Source: an uncultured Alistipes sp. (lineage in GTDB: Bacteria; Bacteroidota; Bacteroidia; Bacteroidales; UBA932). Taken from it: a stretch of 64,000 nt of DNA. The number at the start of each line of letters is the position of its first letter. Positions within the stretch are counted from its first letter, which is position 1. The stretch covers positions 150,870-214,869 of the forward strand of contig URSC01000003.1 in assembly GCA_900550465.1 (NCBI GenBank), in the 5' to 3' direction. The position numbers and the translations under genes were made by a program. Positions 44,079-51,904 of this stretch are shown here, one piece after another. The notes below the pieces were generated by a model. It saw nothing but the letters and a program-made list of their open reading frames with translations, made no database searches and had not been told where the DNA came from.

Positions 44079-44540
44079 TTAAGTCAATGGTTCAAGATCG
44101 AACATCCAGTTGCTCTCCTGAATCTTCAAATCCACTTTCCGCAACTCGGCCGAAAGACTGTCTATCTTCTTCCTCAATTTCACCGTATCCACAGTCCTTA
44201 CGTACTTTATCTCGTTACGGCTGTACCGGCTCTCCTTCTCCGCCGCTACCTTCAACACATTCCGCAGCGTGCCGACCTCCAATGTCAAGGCATCCTTCCT
44301 GGCAATCATCCGGGTAATGGGCACATCGTCCCTCTCGGCATGGAGATTGGTCCGGTTAATCCTGTAGACAAATTCCTCCAGTTGCTGCGTGGCCTGCTGG
44401 AGTTCGGAAAACAGATTCTCCGCATCCTCATCAGGCTCATCGCCCTCCTGGATCTTCACCACCGATTTGAGCCGGTCCTCTATCTGCATGATTCTTTTCT
44501 GCAAGTCCGCTCTGACGCATAATGCTTCCGCTAATTTCAT
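44079..44540 (-). CDS. DIP1984 family protein
   Basis: 153 residues from the ATG at 44540 (MKLAEALCVRADLQKRI), the standard start for this family; the frame extends further but a -7 box lies in that extension. The rest is mostly helical with heptad-like spacing: EDRLKSVVKIQEGDEPDE, LQQATQQLEEFVYRINRTN, then KLRKKIDSLSAELRKVDLKI. Once annotated as septicolysin; no proven function. A cytoplasmic coiled-coil protein. Confidence 0.85.
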   Translation of the reverse strand: MKLAEALCVRADLQKRIMQIEDRLKSVVKIQEGDEPDEDAENLFSELQQATQQLEEFVYRINRTNLHAERDDVPITRMIARKDALTLEVGTLRNVLKVAAEKESRYSRNEIKYVRTVDTVKLRKKIDSLSAELRKVDLKIQESNWMFDLEPLT

Positions 44541-44566
44541 TTTTTTCAATTTTATTGATTCTGCGA

Positions 44567-44574
44567 CAAAATTA
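44567..44574 (-). promoter_or_regulatory. -7 promoter box of the DIP1984 gene
   Basis: TAATTTTG on the minus strand, 27 bases before the ATG at 44540; it supports that start over one at 44582. Confidence 0.55.
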
Positions 44575-44634
44575 GCGGCCACTTACGCCAAACCACAGCA
44601 CATGCAAAAAGATTTGAATTTAATACGAACTATT

Positions 44635-44663
44635 TTTAAATGATTATCCGCAAAGTTACCCCT
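44635..44663. repeat. 29-bp repeat shared with 58026-58054
   Basis: Begins TTTAAATGATTATCCGCAAA and differs from the other copy at one position. Both copies lie in non-coding DNA, in the same orientation. Confidence 0.7.
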
Positions 44664-44743
44664 ACAGCCGTCACTTAACTTTTTACGCAAAATGCAATAG
44701 CCGGTCAGTCAGGCGGTTGCGATACAACTAAAAAGCAACGTGA

Positions 44744-44950
44744 GGATGCCGGGAGAATTGGATTGATAGAACGGGGCTGAGAGATGGGCCGGACGGTCGT
44801 TATTGGCTGCTGGACACCAAGCCCCGTATGTTGCACAGGCGGGATTGCGACATGACCATTGACCGCAAGCATCCAGCGGCTCTCAGCCTGATCCATAAGG
44901 CTCCTGATTTAATCATATTCGACTATCAATCAGCAACTATTGAAGTATAA
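44744..44950 (+). pseudogene. C-terminal fragment of an unrecognised protein
   Basis: 68 open codons after a TGA: LRDGPDGRYWLLDTKPRML, then HRRDCDMTIDRKHPAALSLI, then HKAPDLIIFDYQS and a stop. It reads like protein but lacks a start and overlaps the end of the toxin remnant on the other strand. Apart from the 29-bp repeat, this is all I see in 44575-44925. Confidence 0.3.
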
Positions 44951-45009
44951 CGTTTGAGATTCCTGATATTCCGTTTAAACGTTGCAGATGCCTCTAGCCT
45001 ATAATTCAT
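44926..45009 (-). pseudogene. Truncated RelE/ParE-like toxin
   Basis: MNYRLEASATFKRNIRNLKR, then YTSIVAD and a stop: 27 residues. The start overlaps the end of the antitoxin ORF, as in type II pairs, and the sequence resembles the first strand and helix of RelE/ParE/HigB-type toxins (xFKRxLKxLxKKY). The rest of the toxin, with its catalytic residues, is missing. Confidence 0.5.
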
Positions 45010-45136
45010 GACGAAGTTCCTCCAACACCTCTCTGGCCGAACTTGTTCTTCCGGCCTTTACGTCATTCAACCCCGAATCAATCATTTCCAGAACTTCCTC
45101 TTTGCTGATATACTCCTCCTGCGGTTCTCCCAACAT
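44999..45136 (-). CDS. Small antitoxin-like protein
   Basis: 45 residues: MLGEPQEEYISKEEVLEMID, then SGLNDVKAGRTSSAREVLEE, then LRHEL. The C-terminal pattern (a helix with GLxDVKAGRxxSxxEVLEEL) is common in short type II antitoxins of Bacteroidota, which wrap their toxin. There is no DNA-binding N-terminus. A -7 box lies 43 bases upstream, and the toxin start overlaps its end. Since the toxin is truncated, this is an orphan antitoxin. Confidence 0.6.
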   Translation of the reverse strand: MLGEPQEEYISKEEVLEMIDSGLNDVKAGRTSSAREVLEELRHEL

Positions 45137-45179
45137 ATGCTGCGGATATTGTCGTTCCTCCTATTTTATTTGAGTTCCG

Positions 45180-45187
45180 CAAATTTA
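45180..45187 (-). promoter_or_regulatory. -7 promoter box of the toxin-antitoxin remnant
   Basis: TAAATTTG on the minus strand, 43 bases before the antitoxin ATG. Confidence 0.5.
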
Positions 45188-45243
45188 GCAAAATATCACG
45201 CAACACAAAAACACCGTGCTGAAATTTCCAGTCAGGCTGCGCG

Positions 45244-46617
45244 TTATTTCAGCAGTCCGATGACATCTTGCGGCAGCATCGCATTCGCAGAATTATCCGT
45301 GGGCTCATTTTTGAGGAAAAGCACCGGCACAACTGTATAATCCTTTGTAAAAGGCAGCAGGGCGGCTTTGCGGAGAAGTTCTGCGGCAAGTCGCCTGCCA
45401 TTCTCCCGGGCCGTCCATTTACATTCACCGACCAGCAGACATTTCTTATCCATAGACTCAGCCATCACATCGAACTCGATCTGCTCAGGTTTCCCGTGCT
45501 CATTGAGGACAGAGCCCCACCAGCGTCTTGCCCTGCCATAAAGCACTCCGTCCATAAGATTTCCTGTCACAGCTTCCCTGCAAAGTTTTTCCCACTGCAT
45601 ACTTACATACTCCTGGAAGCGGGCACTCAAAGCCTGCTCTATGGGCAGACGGCGGTCAAGCTCTATAAACGAGCGGTACGGAACCACAAACTGATAGTAG
45701 AATGCCATAAACGAATCGGCTATCTTGTAGAGACTTTTCTTTGCATTCTTCTCATCCATCCCGTACGGGACATCCTTTTCTAAAAATCCAAGATCTACAA
45801 GTTTCTTCAATGGACGTGACAGATTAGTTGCAGGCTCACCGCACCGTGATGCAATCTCTGAAAGACGGTTTGCACCGGCACCGACATACGACATTATCGT
45901 CGAAGTCTTGACGATATCCTTTACATCGTCCTGGAAAAGTTTCACTGGTTCTTCATAAAGCACACCATTGACAGAAAGTATATTGTGCCACAGAGCATCG
46001 TCAAGCGATCTCCTGTTCTCTCTTAGTTCCCAATAACGCGGCACACCTCCCCATACTGAATATTCTTCAACGGCACTCACCGCATCGAGGCGCAATGCCT
46101 CCTGAAGATATGGCAAACGTATAGGCGTGAGCCTTATAATCTCATCCGCCCTGCCATAAAGAGGCGCTGAGGAATCGAGAAACAGCCCGTACATCATATT
46201 CTGCGATGAGCCGCAAAGTACCAAATTATACTTCAGCTGCTTTTCATCTACCAGTTTCTGCAGCACTGACGGCAACTCCGGAGATTGTTCCACAATATAC
46301 GGAAACTCATCCAGACACAGGGTGAAACGCCTGTCTGTCCGGTAATTGACCGCACGGAACAGAGACTCCCAATCCGGATATGTCAGTTTGTCGAAATCCG
46401 GGAACACCTGCGCAATTACTTTAGCCAGCAACAATCTCTGATGCTGCCCTTCAGAACGGTCAGCGAGAAAATAAACATCCCCTTCAGACAACACCCTTTT
46501 AATAAGTGTTGACTTACCCAGTCTTCTGCGGCCATACATCACGACCAATGCAGACCGTTCCCCGGCAAGAGCGGCCTTAAGACGTGCTGTTTCTGCGATT
46601 CTGTCGACAAATTCCAT
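45244..46617 (-). CDS. Archaeal-type STAND-like ATPase with DUF234 C-terminus
   Basis: 457 residues. Walker A GRRRLGKST (29-37), Walker B FTLCLDEFPYI near residue 100, and sensor LVLCGSSQNMM near 135. The middle is a winged helix (LSEIASRCGEPATNLSRPLKK). The C-terminal DUF234 region ends with a PD-(D/E)XK-like strand pair, IEFDVMAES then LLVGECKW. Members are common in archaea and Bacteroidota; roles are unproven and a link to mobile elements or defence is often proposed. Monocistronic, with its own -7 box. Confidence 0.87.
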   Translation of the reverse strand: MEFVDRIAETARLKAALAGERSALVVMYGRRRLGKSTLIKRVLSEGDVYFLADRSEGQHQRLLLAKVIAQVFPDFDKLTYPDWESLFRAVNYRTDRRFTLCLDEFPYIVEQSPELPSVLQKLVDEKQLKYNLVLCGSSQNMMYGLFLDSSAPLYGRADEIIRLTPIRLPYLQEALRLDAVSAVEEYSVWGGVPRYWELRENRRSLDDALWHNILSVNGVLYEEPVKLFQDDVKDIVKTSTIMSYVGAGANRLSEIASRCGEPATNLSRPLKKLVDLGFLEKDVPYGMDEKNAKKSLYKIADSFMAFYYQFVVPYRSFIELDRRLPIEQALSARFQEYVSMQWEKLCREAVTGNLMDGVLYGRARRWWGSVLNEHGKPEQIEFDVMAESMDKKCLLVGECKWTARENGRRLAAELLRKAALLPFTKDYTVVPVLFLKNEPTDNSANAMLPQDVIGLLK

Positions 46618-46637
46618 ATGCTATTTATTATGCACTG

Positions 46638-46645
46638 CAAACATA
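46638..46645 (-). promoter_or_regulatory. -7 promoter box of the DUF234 ATPase gene
   Basis: TATGTTTG on the minus strand, 20 bases before the ATG at 46617. Confidence 0.5.
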
Positions 46646-46719
46646 ATGATTCAAATGCATAATACAAAATTTATCTGCATTCTGAGAAACTTGTGCCACG
46701 ATTTTTCACAAGTTTTCAC

Positions 46720-46727
46720 TACTTTTG
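46720..46727 (+). promoter_or_regulatory. -7 promoter box of the WYL regulator
   Basis: TACTTTTG, 21 bases before the ATG at 46749. It rules out the upstream ATG at 46725. Confidence 0.6.
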
Positions 46728-46748
46728 CACAAAATAAAACGTAATATC

Positions 46749-47672
46749 ATGACTAAAGACCTATTCGACAAGTACATCTGGCTCGTGGATACGATTCACC
46801 GCGCTGGCCGCATCACACTCAGGGAAATCAATGAGAAATGGGCAATGTCGCCTCTCTACGACGGTGCGGACATCCCGCGCCGGACATTCAACAACTGGAA
46901 GGAAGCCATACAGCAGGCATTTGACATCAATATCGAGTGCAGGCGGGTCGGCGGCTATCACTACTACATCGAGAACCCGGAAGACCTTGAGAACAGCACT
47001 ACCCGCTCATGGCTGCTCAATACTTTCACTGTCAAGAACATCATCAGCGAGAGCAAGGGCATCCGCGACCGTATCCTCCTGGAGAACGTACCCTCCGGGC
47101 AGAAGCATCTCACCCCCATCATCGACGCCATGCAGGCAAATAAGTGGCTGGAGATAGTCCACGGCAGTTACTGGTACGACAGACCGGAAACCTACACCGT
47201 ACAGCCCTGGTGCCTCAAGCTCTTCAACCAGAGATGGTACGTCTGCGGCTACTGCCGTGAGAGGGACGCCATGCGCACATTTGCCCTGGACCGCATCATC
47301 GGACTGACTGCCATGAACGAGACCTTCGAATATCCCGCAGACTTCGACCCCCAGGGCTACTTCGCCGACTTCTGCGGCATCTCCACTGACAGCAACATCC
47401 CCATGACCACCATCCTCATCAGAGCCTACGGCCTCCAGGTCCGCTATCTGCGCTCCCTTCCCCTGCACCACAGCCAGAAAGAGGTTGCAACAGATCCAGA
47501 CGAAGAATGTGCTGTCTTCGAATACCGGCTCCGGCCCACCTGGGACTTCTACAGCACCATCCTCTCCCGCATGGACCAGCTGGAAGTCATTTCCCCGGCC
47601 TCACTCCGGGAGGAGATCCGCAGCACCGTGCAGAGAATCGCCTCCCGCTATCAGGAGAGTCCCGGCCGTTAA
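46749..47672 (+). CDS. WYL-domain transcriptional regulator
   Basis: 307 residues from MTKDLFDKYIWLVDTIHRAG. The N-terminal helix-turn-helix (ITLREINEKW, then IPRRTFNNWKEAI) is followed by a WYL domain with VQPWCLKLFNQRWYVCGYC and ALDRIIGL, and a C-terminal WCX-like extension. WYL domains bind ligands such as nucleic acids or nucleotides, and regulators of this type often control defence or repair loci. It ends 4 bases inside the convergent membrane-protein gene. The divergent neighbour is the DUF234 ATPase. Confidence 0.9.
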   Translation: MTKDLFDKYIWLVDTIHRAGRITLREINEKWAMSPLYDGADIPRRTFNNWKEAIQQAFDINIECRRVGGYHYYIENPEDLENSTTRSWLLNTFTVKNIISESKGIRDRILLENVPSGQKHLTPIIDAMQANKWLEIVHGSYWYDRPETYTVQPWCLKLFNQRWYVCGYCRERDAMRTFALDRIIGLTAMNETFEYPADFDPQGYFADFCGISTDSNIPMTTILIRAYGLQVRYLRSLPLHHSQKEVATDPDEECAVFEYRLRPTWDFYSTILSRMDQLEVISPASLREEIRSTVQRIASRYQESPGR

Positions 47673-48430
47673 ATCGCAATCATCAGCCCGATCTGCAGGC
47701 GGGGCGGCTCCATCGGCAGCTCCGAATGGTCGAAGAGATGGGTGAAGCGGTACTTGCAGTAGAGCGAGAATGCACCCATGCCCACAGCCCCGTAGACGCC
47801 TCCCTGCAAAGGCAGGAACTTCCCGCCGTCGCGGTAATGGTCCGCCTCCTTCGACTCTCCGGAATAATAGCGGATCTTGTACTGACGGCTGAAGGCCCAG
47901 TCCCCGTAGGCCCCTATGTCGATGAACACAGAAGAGTAACTGCGGGAGAAGAAGAAACGGTTATATATTCCCAGGCCGATGTTGTCGGTCTTGAATATCT
48001 CGCGGTAGATATTCATACCCACCGGATACGGGGCTATGACACCGGAAGCGGCCAGCCCGTTACGGGCACGGTAATCATAATGCGTGTACTGGACCGATAT
48101 TCCGAACGCATAGTGTCTTGCCGGGCGATACCACTGCTTGGCTCCGACGGTTATCTCAAAACTGTTGCCGTACTTGACCGGCATCTGCGGAGTATCCTCA
48201 TAACTGCAGCCCTCCACCGGAAAGCTGAAACCGGCGAACACATCCACGTAACTTCTCTGCCAGTAGCCTCTGCGGTGCCGGCCATCATCGCTTTTATCAT
48301 ATACTTTCACCGGGGACTGGAGGCGTATGGTCGTCTTGCCTATCTCGATATCGGCCTGTGCGTAAGAGACACGCGGCAGGATTACCAGCAGGCCGGCCGC
48401 TGCGGCTGCAAAAATCATAATCTTTCTCAT
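47669..48430 (-). CDS. Outer-membrane beta-barrel-like protein
   Basis: 253 residues from MRKIMIFAAAAAGLL, which opens a signal peptide ending near SYAQ. The mature part shows alternating aromatic strands (YVDVFAGFSFPV, HYAFGISVQYTHYDY, NIGLGIYNRFFF, FSLYCKYRFTHLF) typical of a 10-12-stranded outer-membrane barrel. No family name is clear. It is the last gene of the ECF sigma operon and a likely member of its regulon. A start at 48499 would overlap the DUF4252 gene. Confidence 0.6.
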   Translation of the reverse strand: MRKIMIFAAAAAGLLVILPRVSYAQADIEIGKTTIRLQSPVKVYDKSDDGRHRRGYWQRSYVDVFAGFSFPVEGCSYEDTPQMPVKYGNSFEITVGAKQWYRPARHYAFGISVQYTHYDYRARNGLAASGVIAPYPVGMNIYREIFKTDNIGLGIYNRFFFSRSYSSVFIDIGAYGDWAFSRQYKIRYYSGESKEADHYRDGGKFLPLQGGVYGAVGMGAFSLYCKYRFTHLFDHSELPMEPPRLQIGLMIAI

Positions 48431-48449
48431 ATCTTGTTCCTTCTTTAAG

Positions 48450-48905
48450 TTATTTAATCCGTATCTTGTTGCTGAGCAGGGCATCCTGCATATCATCATC
48501 GATATCGCCCCTCATATACAGCAGGGTCACCGCCTCATCATCGCTCGACAGCGTTATCGCCTCCCGGCAGTGTCCGTCGATATAGGCCGACACCCACCTG
48601 CCGGCATTGCTGACCGAGAAGAGCACCTCATACCGGGCCGTCAGCCGACGCGCATCCTCGAGAAACCTGTCCCTCAGACAATTGCCGTCAGAACCCGAAA
48701 TGCTGATGATTTTTATCTCCGTAAGCTTGCGGAGCAGGTCATTGTTGTCCCTCCGCGCCATCTTTTTCAGTATCTGCTCCGGCATGGTGACCGTCACCGC
48801 CGACTTCTGATAGGCATATTTCTCTATCAGGCTGTCCATCGACTGGGCACGGGCGCACAGCAGGGACACAGCGGCAAGCGCAAGTGTTATCAGTACTCTC
48901 TTCAT
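48450..48905 (-). CDS. DUF4252 protein
   Basis: 151 residues with a signal peptide (MKRVLITLALAAVSLLCARAQ). SMDSLIEKYAYQKSAVTVTM and RDNNDLLRKLTEIKIISISG match the DUF4252 pattern, and a C-terminal EAVTLLYMRGDIDDDMQDAL is likewise typical. Exported; function unknown. DUF4252 genes regularly follow ECF sigma/anti-sigma pairs in Bacteroidota, as here. Confidence 0.85.
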   Translation of the reverse strand: MKRVLITLALAAVSLLCARAQSMDSLIEKYAYQKSAVTVTMPEQILKKMARRDNNDLLRKLTEIKIISISGSDGNCLRDRFLEDARRLTARYEVLFSVSNAGRWVSAYIDGHCREAITLSSDDEAVTLLYMRGDIDDDMQDALLSNKIRIK

Positions 48906-48907
48906 AT

Positions 48908-49429
48908 CTATTTGATTTTAAAGTCCAATACCATTCTATCTTCCAGCACGCTCATGGTCGAATCCCGCACCCGGGCTGCCTCCCTCAGGACGTCCATGCT
49001 CAGGTCCAATGCCGCCTGCACATCTCCCAGCCGCGCCAGCTCCCGGTCCACAATCTCCACCGCCAGGGCCTCGTCCGCCACGGAACGGCCGCCTACAGTC
49101 AGGCGCAGTCCGGAGGCACCGCCCTGGAAACGCCCGCCGTCAAAAACCAGCACTCCGGCGCCAGCCAGCACCGCCGCAGCGGCAGTCACGGACACCACCG
49201 TGCGCAGCAGCCTCCTGCGGAAGGGCATCTGCCCGTCCCCGGCGGCAACTCCCGCAGCAGCCCGCTCCTGAGCGATATACCCGAAAAGCGGCCTGTATTT
49301 CTCCAAGTCCGCCGGCACCTTCCCCGAAAGGAATCTCCTGCGCAGCCGTTCCTCCTGCTCAAGGGTAGAACTGCCATCGAGCCAGAGGTCCAGCAATTGT
49401 CTCAACTCATTGTCCTTCATATTGCTCAT
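48908..49429 (-). CDS. Putative anti-sigma factor (single-pass membrane protein)
   Basis: 173 residues. A cytoplasmic N-terminal part of about 70 residues (MSNMKDNELRQLLDLWLDGS, then LEQEERLRRRFLSGKVP) resembles the sigma-binding region of these short anti-sigma factors. One membrane helix follows near 83-100 (VSVTAAAAVLAGAGVLVF), then a periplasmic C-terminal domain. It stands 2 bases after the sigma gene. The assignment rests mainly on position and topology. Confidence 0.7.
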   Translation of the reverse strand: MSNMKDNELRQLLDLWLDGSSTLEQEERLRRRFLSGKVPADLEKYRPLFGYIAQERAAAGVAAGDGQMPFRRRLLRTVVSVTAAAAVLAGAGVLVFDGGRFQGGASGLRLTVGGRSVADEALAVEIVDRELARLGDVQAALDLSMDVLREAARVRDSTMSVLEDRMVLDFKIK

Positions 49430-49431
49430 AA

Positions 49432-49926
49432 TTATTCATTTTCCAACAGATACTTCCTTATCCGCTTCCGCGCCCGGCTCAGCAGCTGCCGGACATTGTC
49501 CCCGGCGCATCCTATTATCTCCGCTATCTCATCCGTCTCATAACCCAGCACATCCCTGAGAATAAACGCCGAGCGCTGCTGCTCCGGAAGCTCCTGCACG
49601 ACCGCCCGCACCTGGGCAACCTGCTCCCTCATTCCCAAGTGCAGCTCGATATTCTCCCCGCTGTCCTGCCTCCACGCCGCCTCCAGCCCTGATGTCCTGC
49701 TGTAACCTGCCGACCTGACCGCATCCAGCGCCCTGTTCCGGGCCACCTTCATCAGCCAGGCCCCGGGACAGCTGACATTTTTCCCGCCAGAAGCCGCCTG
49801 CAGATAGGCCAGGACTGCATCCTGCACTATATCCTCGGCCAAGGCACCGTCTCTGACAATACCCCGCACGAGCACAAGCATGCGTCTGCGGTTTCCCTCT
49901 ACTGCACTTGTGAATTCCGAATTCAT
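49432..49926 (-). CDS. ECF-type RNA polymerase sigma factor
   Basis: 164 residues. Region 2: VRDGALAEDIVQDAVLAYLQAA, then AWLMKVARNRALDAVR. Region 4: LPEQQRSAFILRDVLGYETD, then EIAEIIGCAGDNVRQLLSRA, then RKRIR. It directs polymerase to a small regulon and is probably held by the membrane protein encoded next. The operon order is sigma, anti-sigma, DUF4252, barrel protein. Confidence 0.92.
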   Translation of the reverse strand: MNSEFTSAVEGNRRRMLVLVRGIVRDGALAEDIVQDAVLAYLQAASGGKNVSCPGAWLMKVARNRALDAVRSAGYSRTSGLEAAWRQDSGENIELHLGMREQVAQVRAVVQELPEQQRSAFILRDVLGYETDEIAEIIGCAGDNVRQLLSRARKRIRKYLLENE

Positions 49927-49980
49927 ACTGCATAGACGGATAACCGCCCCCGAACGTGACAGATAAAATGAAAAATTCCG

Positions 49981-51888
49981 CTACTTCCCGTAATCCTCAT
50001 ACATCATCAGCAGATGCGAGGCACTCCAGCTGAAATGGGAGGCCTGCAGCCGTTCTCCGGTGTGCGTCCCGTAGTTCTCGTGGATGGGAGCGTATCCGGT
50101 AAGGCCGTCGCAGCGGTCGAATACCTGACGGGTGTACTCATCGGCCAGATCGCCGTACCCGTAGTTGCGCAGCCCGCGGATGGCCTGATAGGTCTGGTCG
50201 AGCCAGATGGGACCGCGCCAGTAGCCGTCCGGGGAGCACTTGGGATTGTCCGCGGCGGCGGTGGGGAATGGTATGTAAGTGGAGAATTTGGCAGGGTCGG
50301 TCAGCAGCCTCAGGGCCTGGTCCATCTGTTCCTGCGAGGCAATCTCCACCCAGAACGGAGTATAGCCCTCGCAGGCCGGCTCGGCGATAAAGCTGCCGTC
50401 GGCGAGTCTCCGGTCGCAGAAGTACCCGAGTTCCGGGTCGAAGAAATACTCAGCCACCTCCGCGCTGTAGTCCGGGGCATCGAAGTCCTCCCCGATAAGC
50501 GCCGCGAACTTGCGCAGCAGCCGCGCCTCGAAGGCCAGGTAGGCGTTCAGGTCCACGCTCTCCTGGTCGAGGCTCCAGGCATCCGGGCCGTTGCGCAGCA
50601 TCGAGGCCCCGTCGAAGCGTATCGCGTTGTCCATCCCGCTCTCCCATCCGGCCGCCTCGAGGGTGCCGTCCGTAGAGCCGAACTCGCACATCCCGTTGCC
50701 GTTGTGGTCCCGCTTGGCGAACCACCATTTATAATAGGCCAGCAGCTTAGGATACATCTCCCTCACGAAGGAGGTGTCCCCTGCGTATGTCAGAATCTCG
50801 TCCACAGCCCAGCATGCGAGGGGCGGCTTGCTGTCCCGGGCATTGTTCCAGCGGCTGTCAGTATAGATGCAGTCGATGACCATCCCGTCCGGCTGCTGAT
50901 AGTCGAACATCGCCCGGATATTGTTCCTGGCCAGCTCCGGAGCGAAGCGGGCCAGAGCCGCCGAGAACCTCCAGCTGTCCCAGGCCCAGAATCCGGTAAA
51001 ATAGGTAACGGAGTGGCTCGGTATCACTCCCTCGTGGAAAAGGTCCCCGCGGGCAGCCCTCCAGTTGGAGATCAGGGTCACCACGGATTTGACCGCGACA
51101 CGGTCGTACTCATGGGGCATGTCGTTCCGCAGGACACGGCTCAGATACCCCTCCCAGCGGGCAGAGTTGGCCGCCACCACCTGCTCAGGGTCGCCTAACA
51201 TAGCAACCGCACCTTGCCGGACCGCCTCCACGTCATCCCCTTCATAGCAGAATGACACTGCCACCCAGGTATTCCTGCAGCCTTCGGCAGTACGTGCCGA
51301 ATAGTTGTCCCCGCTGCAGCTGACCTCCGTTCCGGGGCTGAAAGTCAGCAGCACGGTTTCTCCGGAAGGATGCTCCGCCACCACCGTATTCTTCCGCATA
51401 CCCAGCCGCACACGGCTGTTCCATCCCTTACCGGCAAACACGAATCCGGCGTCCGAATCCCCCGACACCGCCAGCAGGGCAGTCGTCCTGTCCGCAAACA
51501 CCATACGCTGCTCCATCCTGCCGGCCTCCGAGGATGAGGACATGAACACCTCTCCCGGGAAATACGTCAGGGAGTCAGGCTGCATCACCCCTTCATCCCC
51601 TGCAAATCCTACAGTTACCGCCGCCTGTGCCATCCACAGACGGTGCTCTATGCTGAAAGGTCCGCAGAAGCCGTTGAGCCGGCTGTCTCTCTGCGGAAGG
51701 GTAAATCCCATCCAGGAACCGGCATCGGTAAAGCATCCCGCCCTGCGGACCGTCGAATCCGGTGTCAGGACTATATCGATGATGTCCCCGAAATCATACC
51801 TGAGTCCGGCGCTTCCGCGGCTGTCGCATGAGACAGCAAGCAGAGACACCAGCAAGGTCAATACTGAAAAAACAGGATATCTTCTCAT
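49981..51888 (-). CDS. Lipoprotein glycoside hydrolase, GH63/MGH1-like
   Basis: 635 residues. Lipoprotein signal with the lipobox LLAVSC (Cys21), so surface- or periplasm-anchored. The (alpha/alpha)6 barrel motifs of clan GH-G are clear: TYFTGFWAWDSWRFS near residue 300, DGMVIDCIYTD, RDSKPPLACWAV near 355, and GWESGMDNAIRFDG near 420. Substrates of this group include alpha-glucosides and mannosyl-glycerate; the exact specificity is unknown. It follows the beta-galactosidase by 16 bases, suggesting a small glycan-use operon without SusC/D. Confidence 0.85.
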   Translation of the reverse strand: MRRYPVFSVLTLLVSLLAVSCDSRGSAGLRYDFGDIIDIVLTPDSTVRRAGCFTDAGSWMGFTLPQRDSRLNGFCGPFSIEHRLWMAQAAVTVGFAGDEGVMQPDSLTYFPGEVFMSSSSEAGRMEQRMVFADRTTALLAVSGDSDAGFVFAGKGWNSRVRLGMRKNTVVAEHPSGETVLLTFSPGTEVSCSGDNYSARTAEGCRNTWVAVSFCYEGDDVEAVRQGAVAMLGDPEQVVAANSARWEGYLSRVLRNDMPHEYDRVAVKSVVTLISNWRAARGDLFHEGVIPSHSVTYFTGFWAWDSWRFSAALARFAPELARNNIRAMFDYQQPDGMVIDCIYTDSRWNNARDSKPPLACWAVDEILTYAGDTSFVREMYPKLLAYYKWWFAKRDHNGNGMCEFGSTDGTLEAAGWESGMDNAIRFDGASMLRNGPDAWSLDQESVDLNAYLAFEARLLRKFAALIGEDFDAPDYSAEVAEYFFDPELGYFCDRRLADGSFIAEPACEGYTPFWVEIASQEQMDQALRLLTDPAKFSTYIPFPTAAADNPKCSPDGYWRGPIWLDQTYQAIRGLRNYGYGDLADEYTRQVFDRCDGLTGYAPIHENYGTHTGERLQASHFSWSASHLLMMYEDYGK

Positions 51889-51904
51889 ATCGGATCAAAT
51901 TAAA

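Noticed and set aside
44705..44896. 63-codon minus-strand frame
   Set aside because: No protein-like pattern; the opposite strand reads better, though that too is only a fragment.
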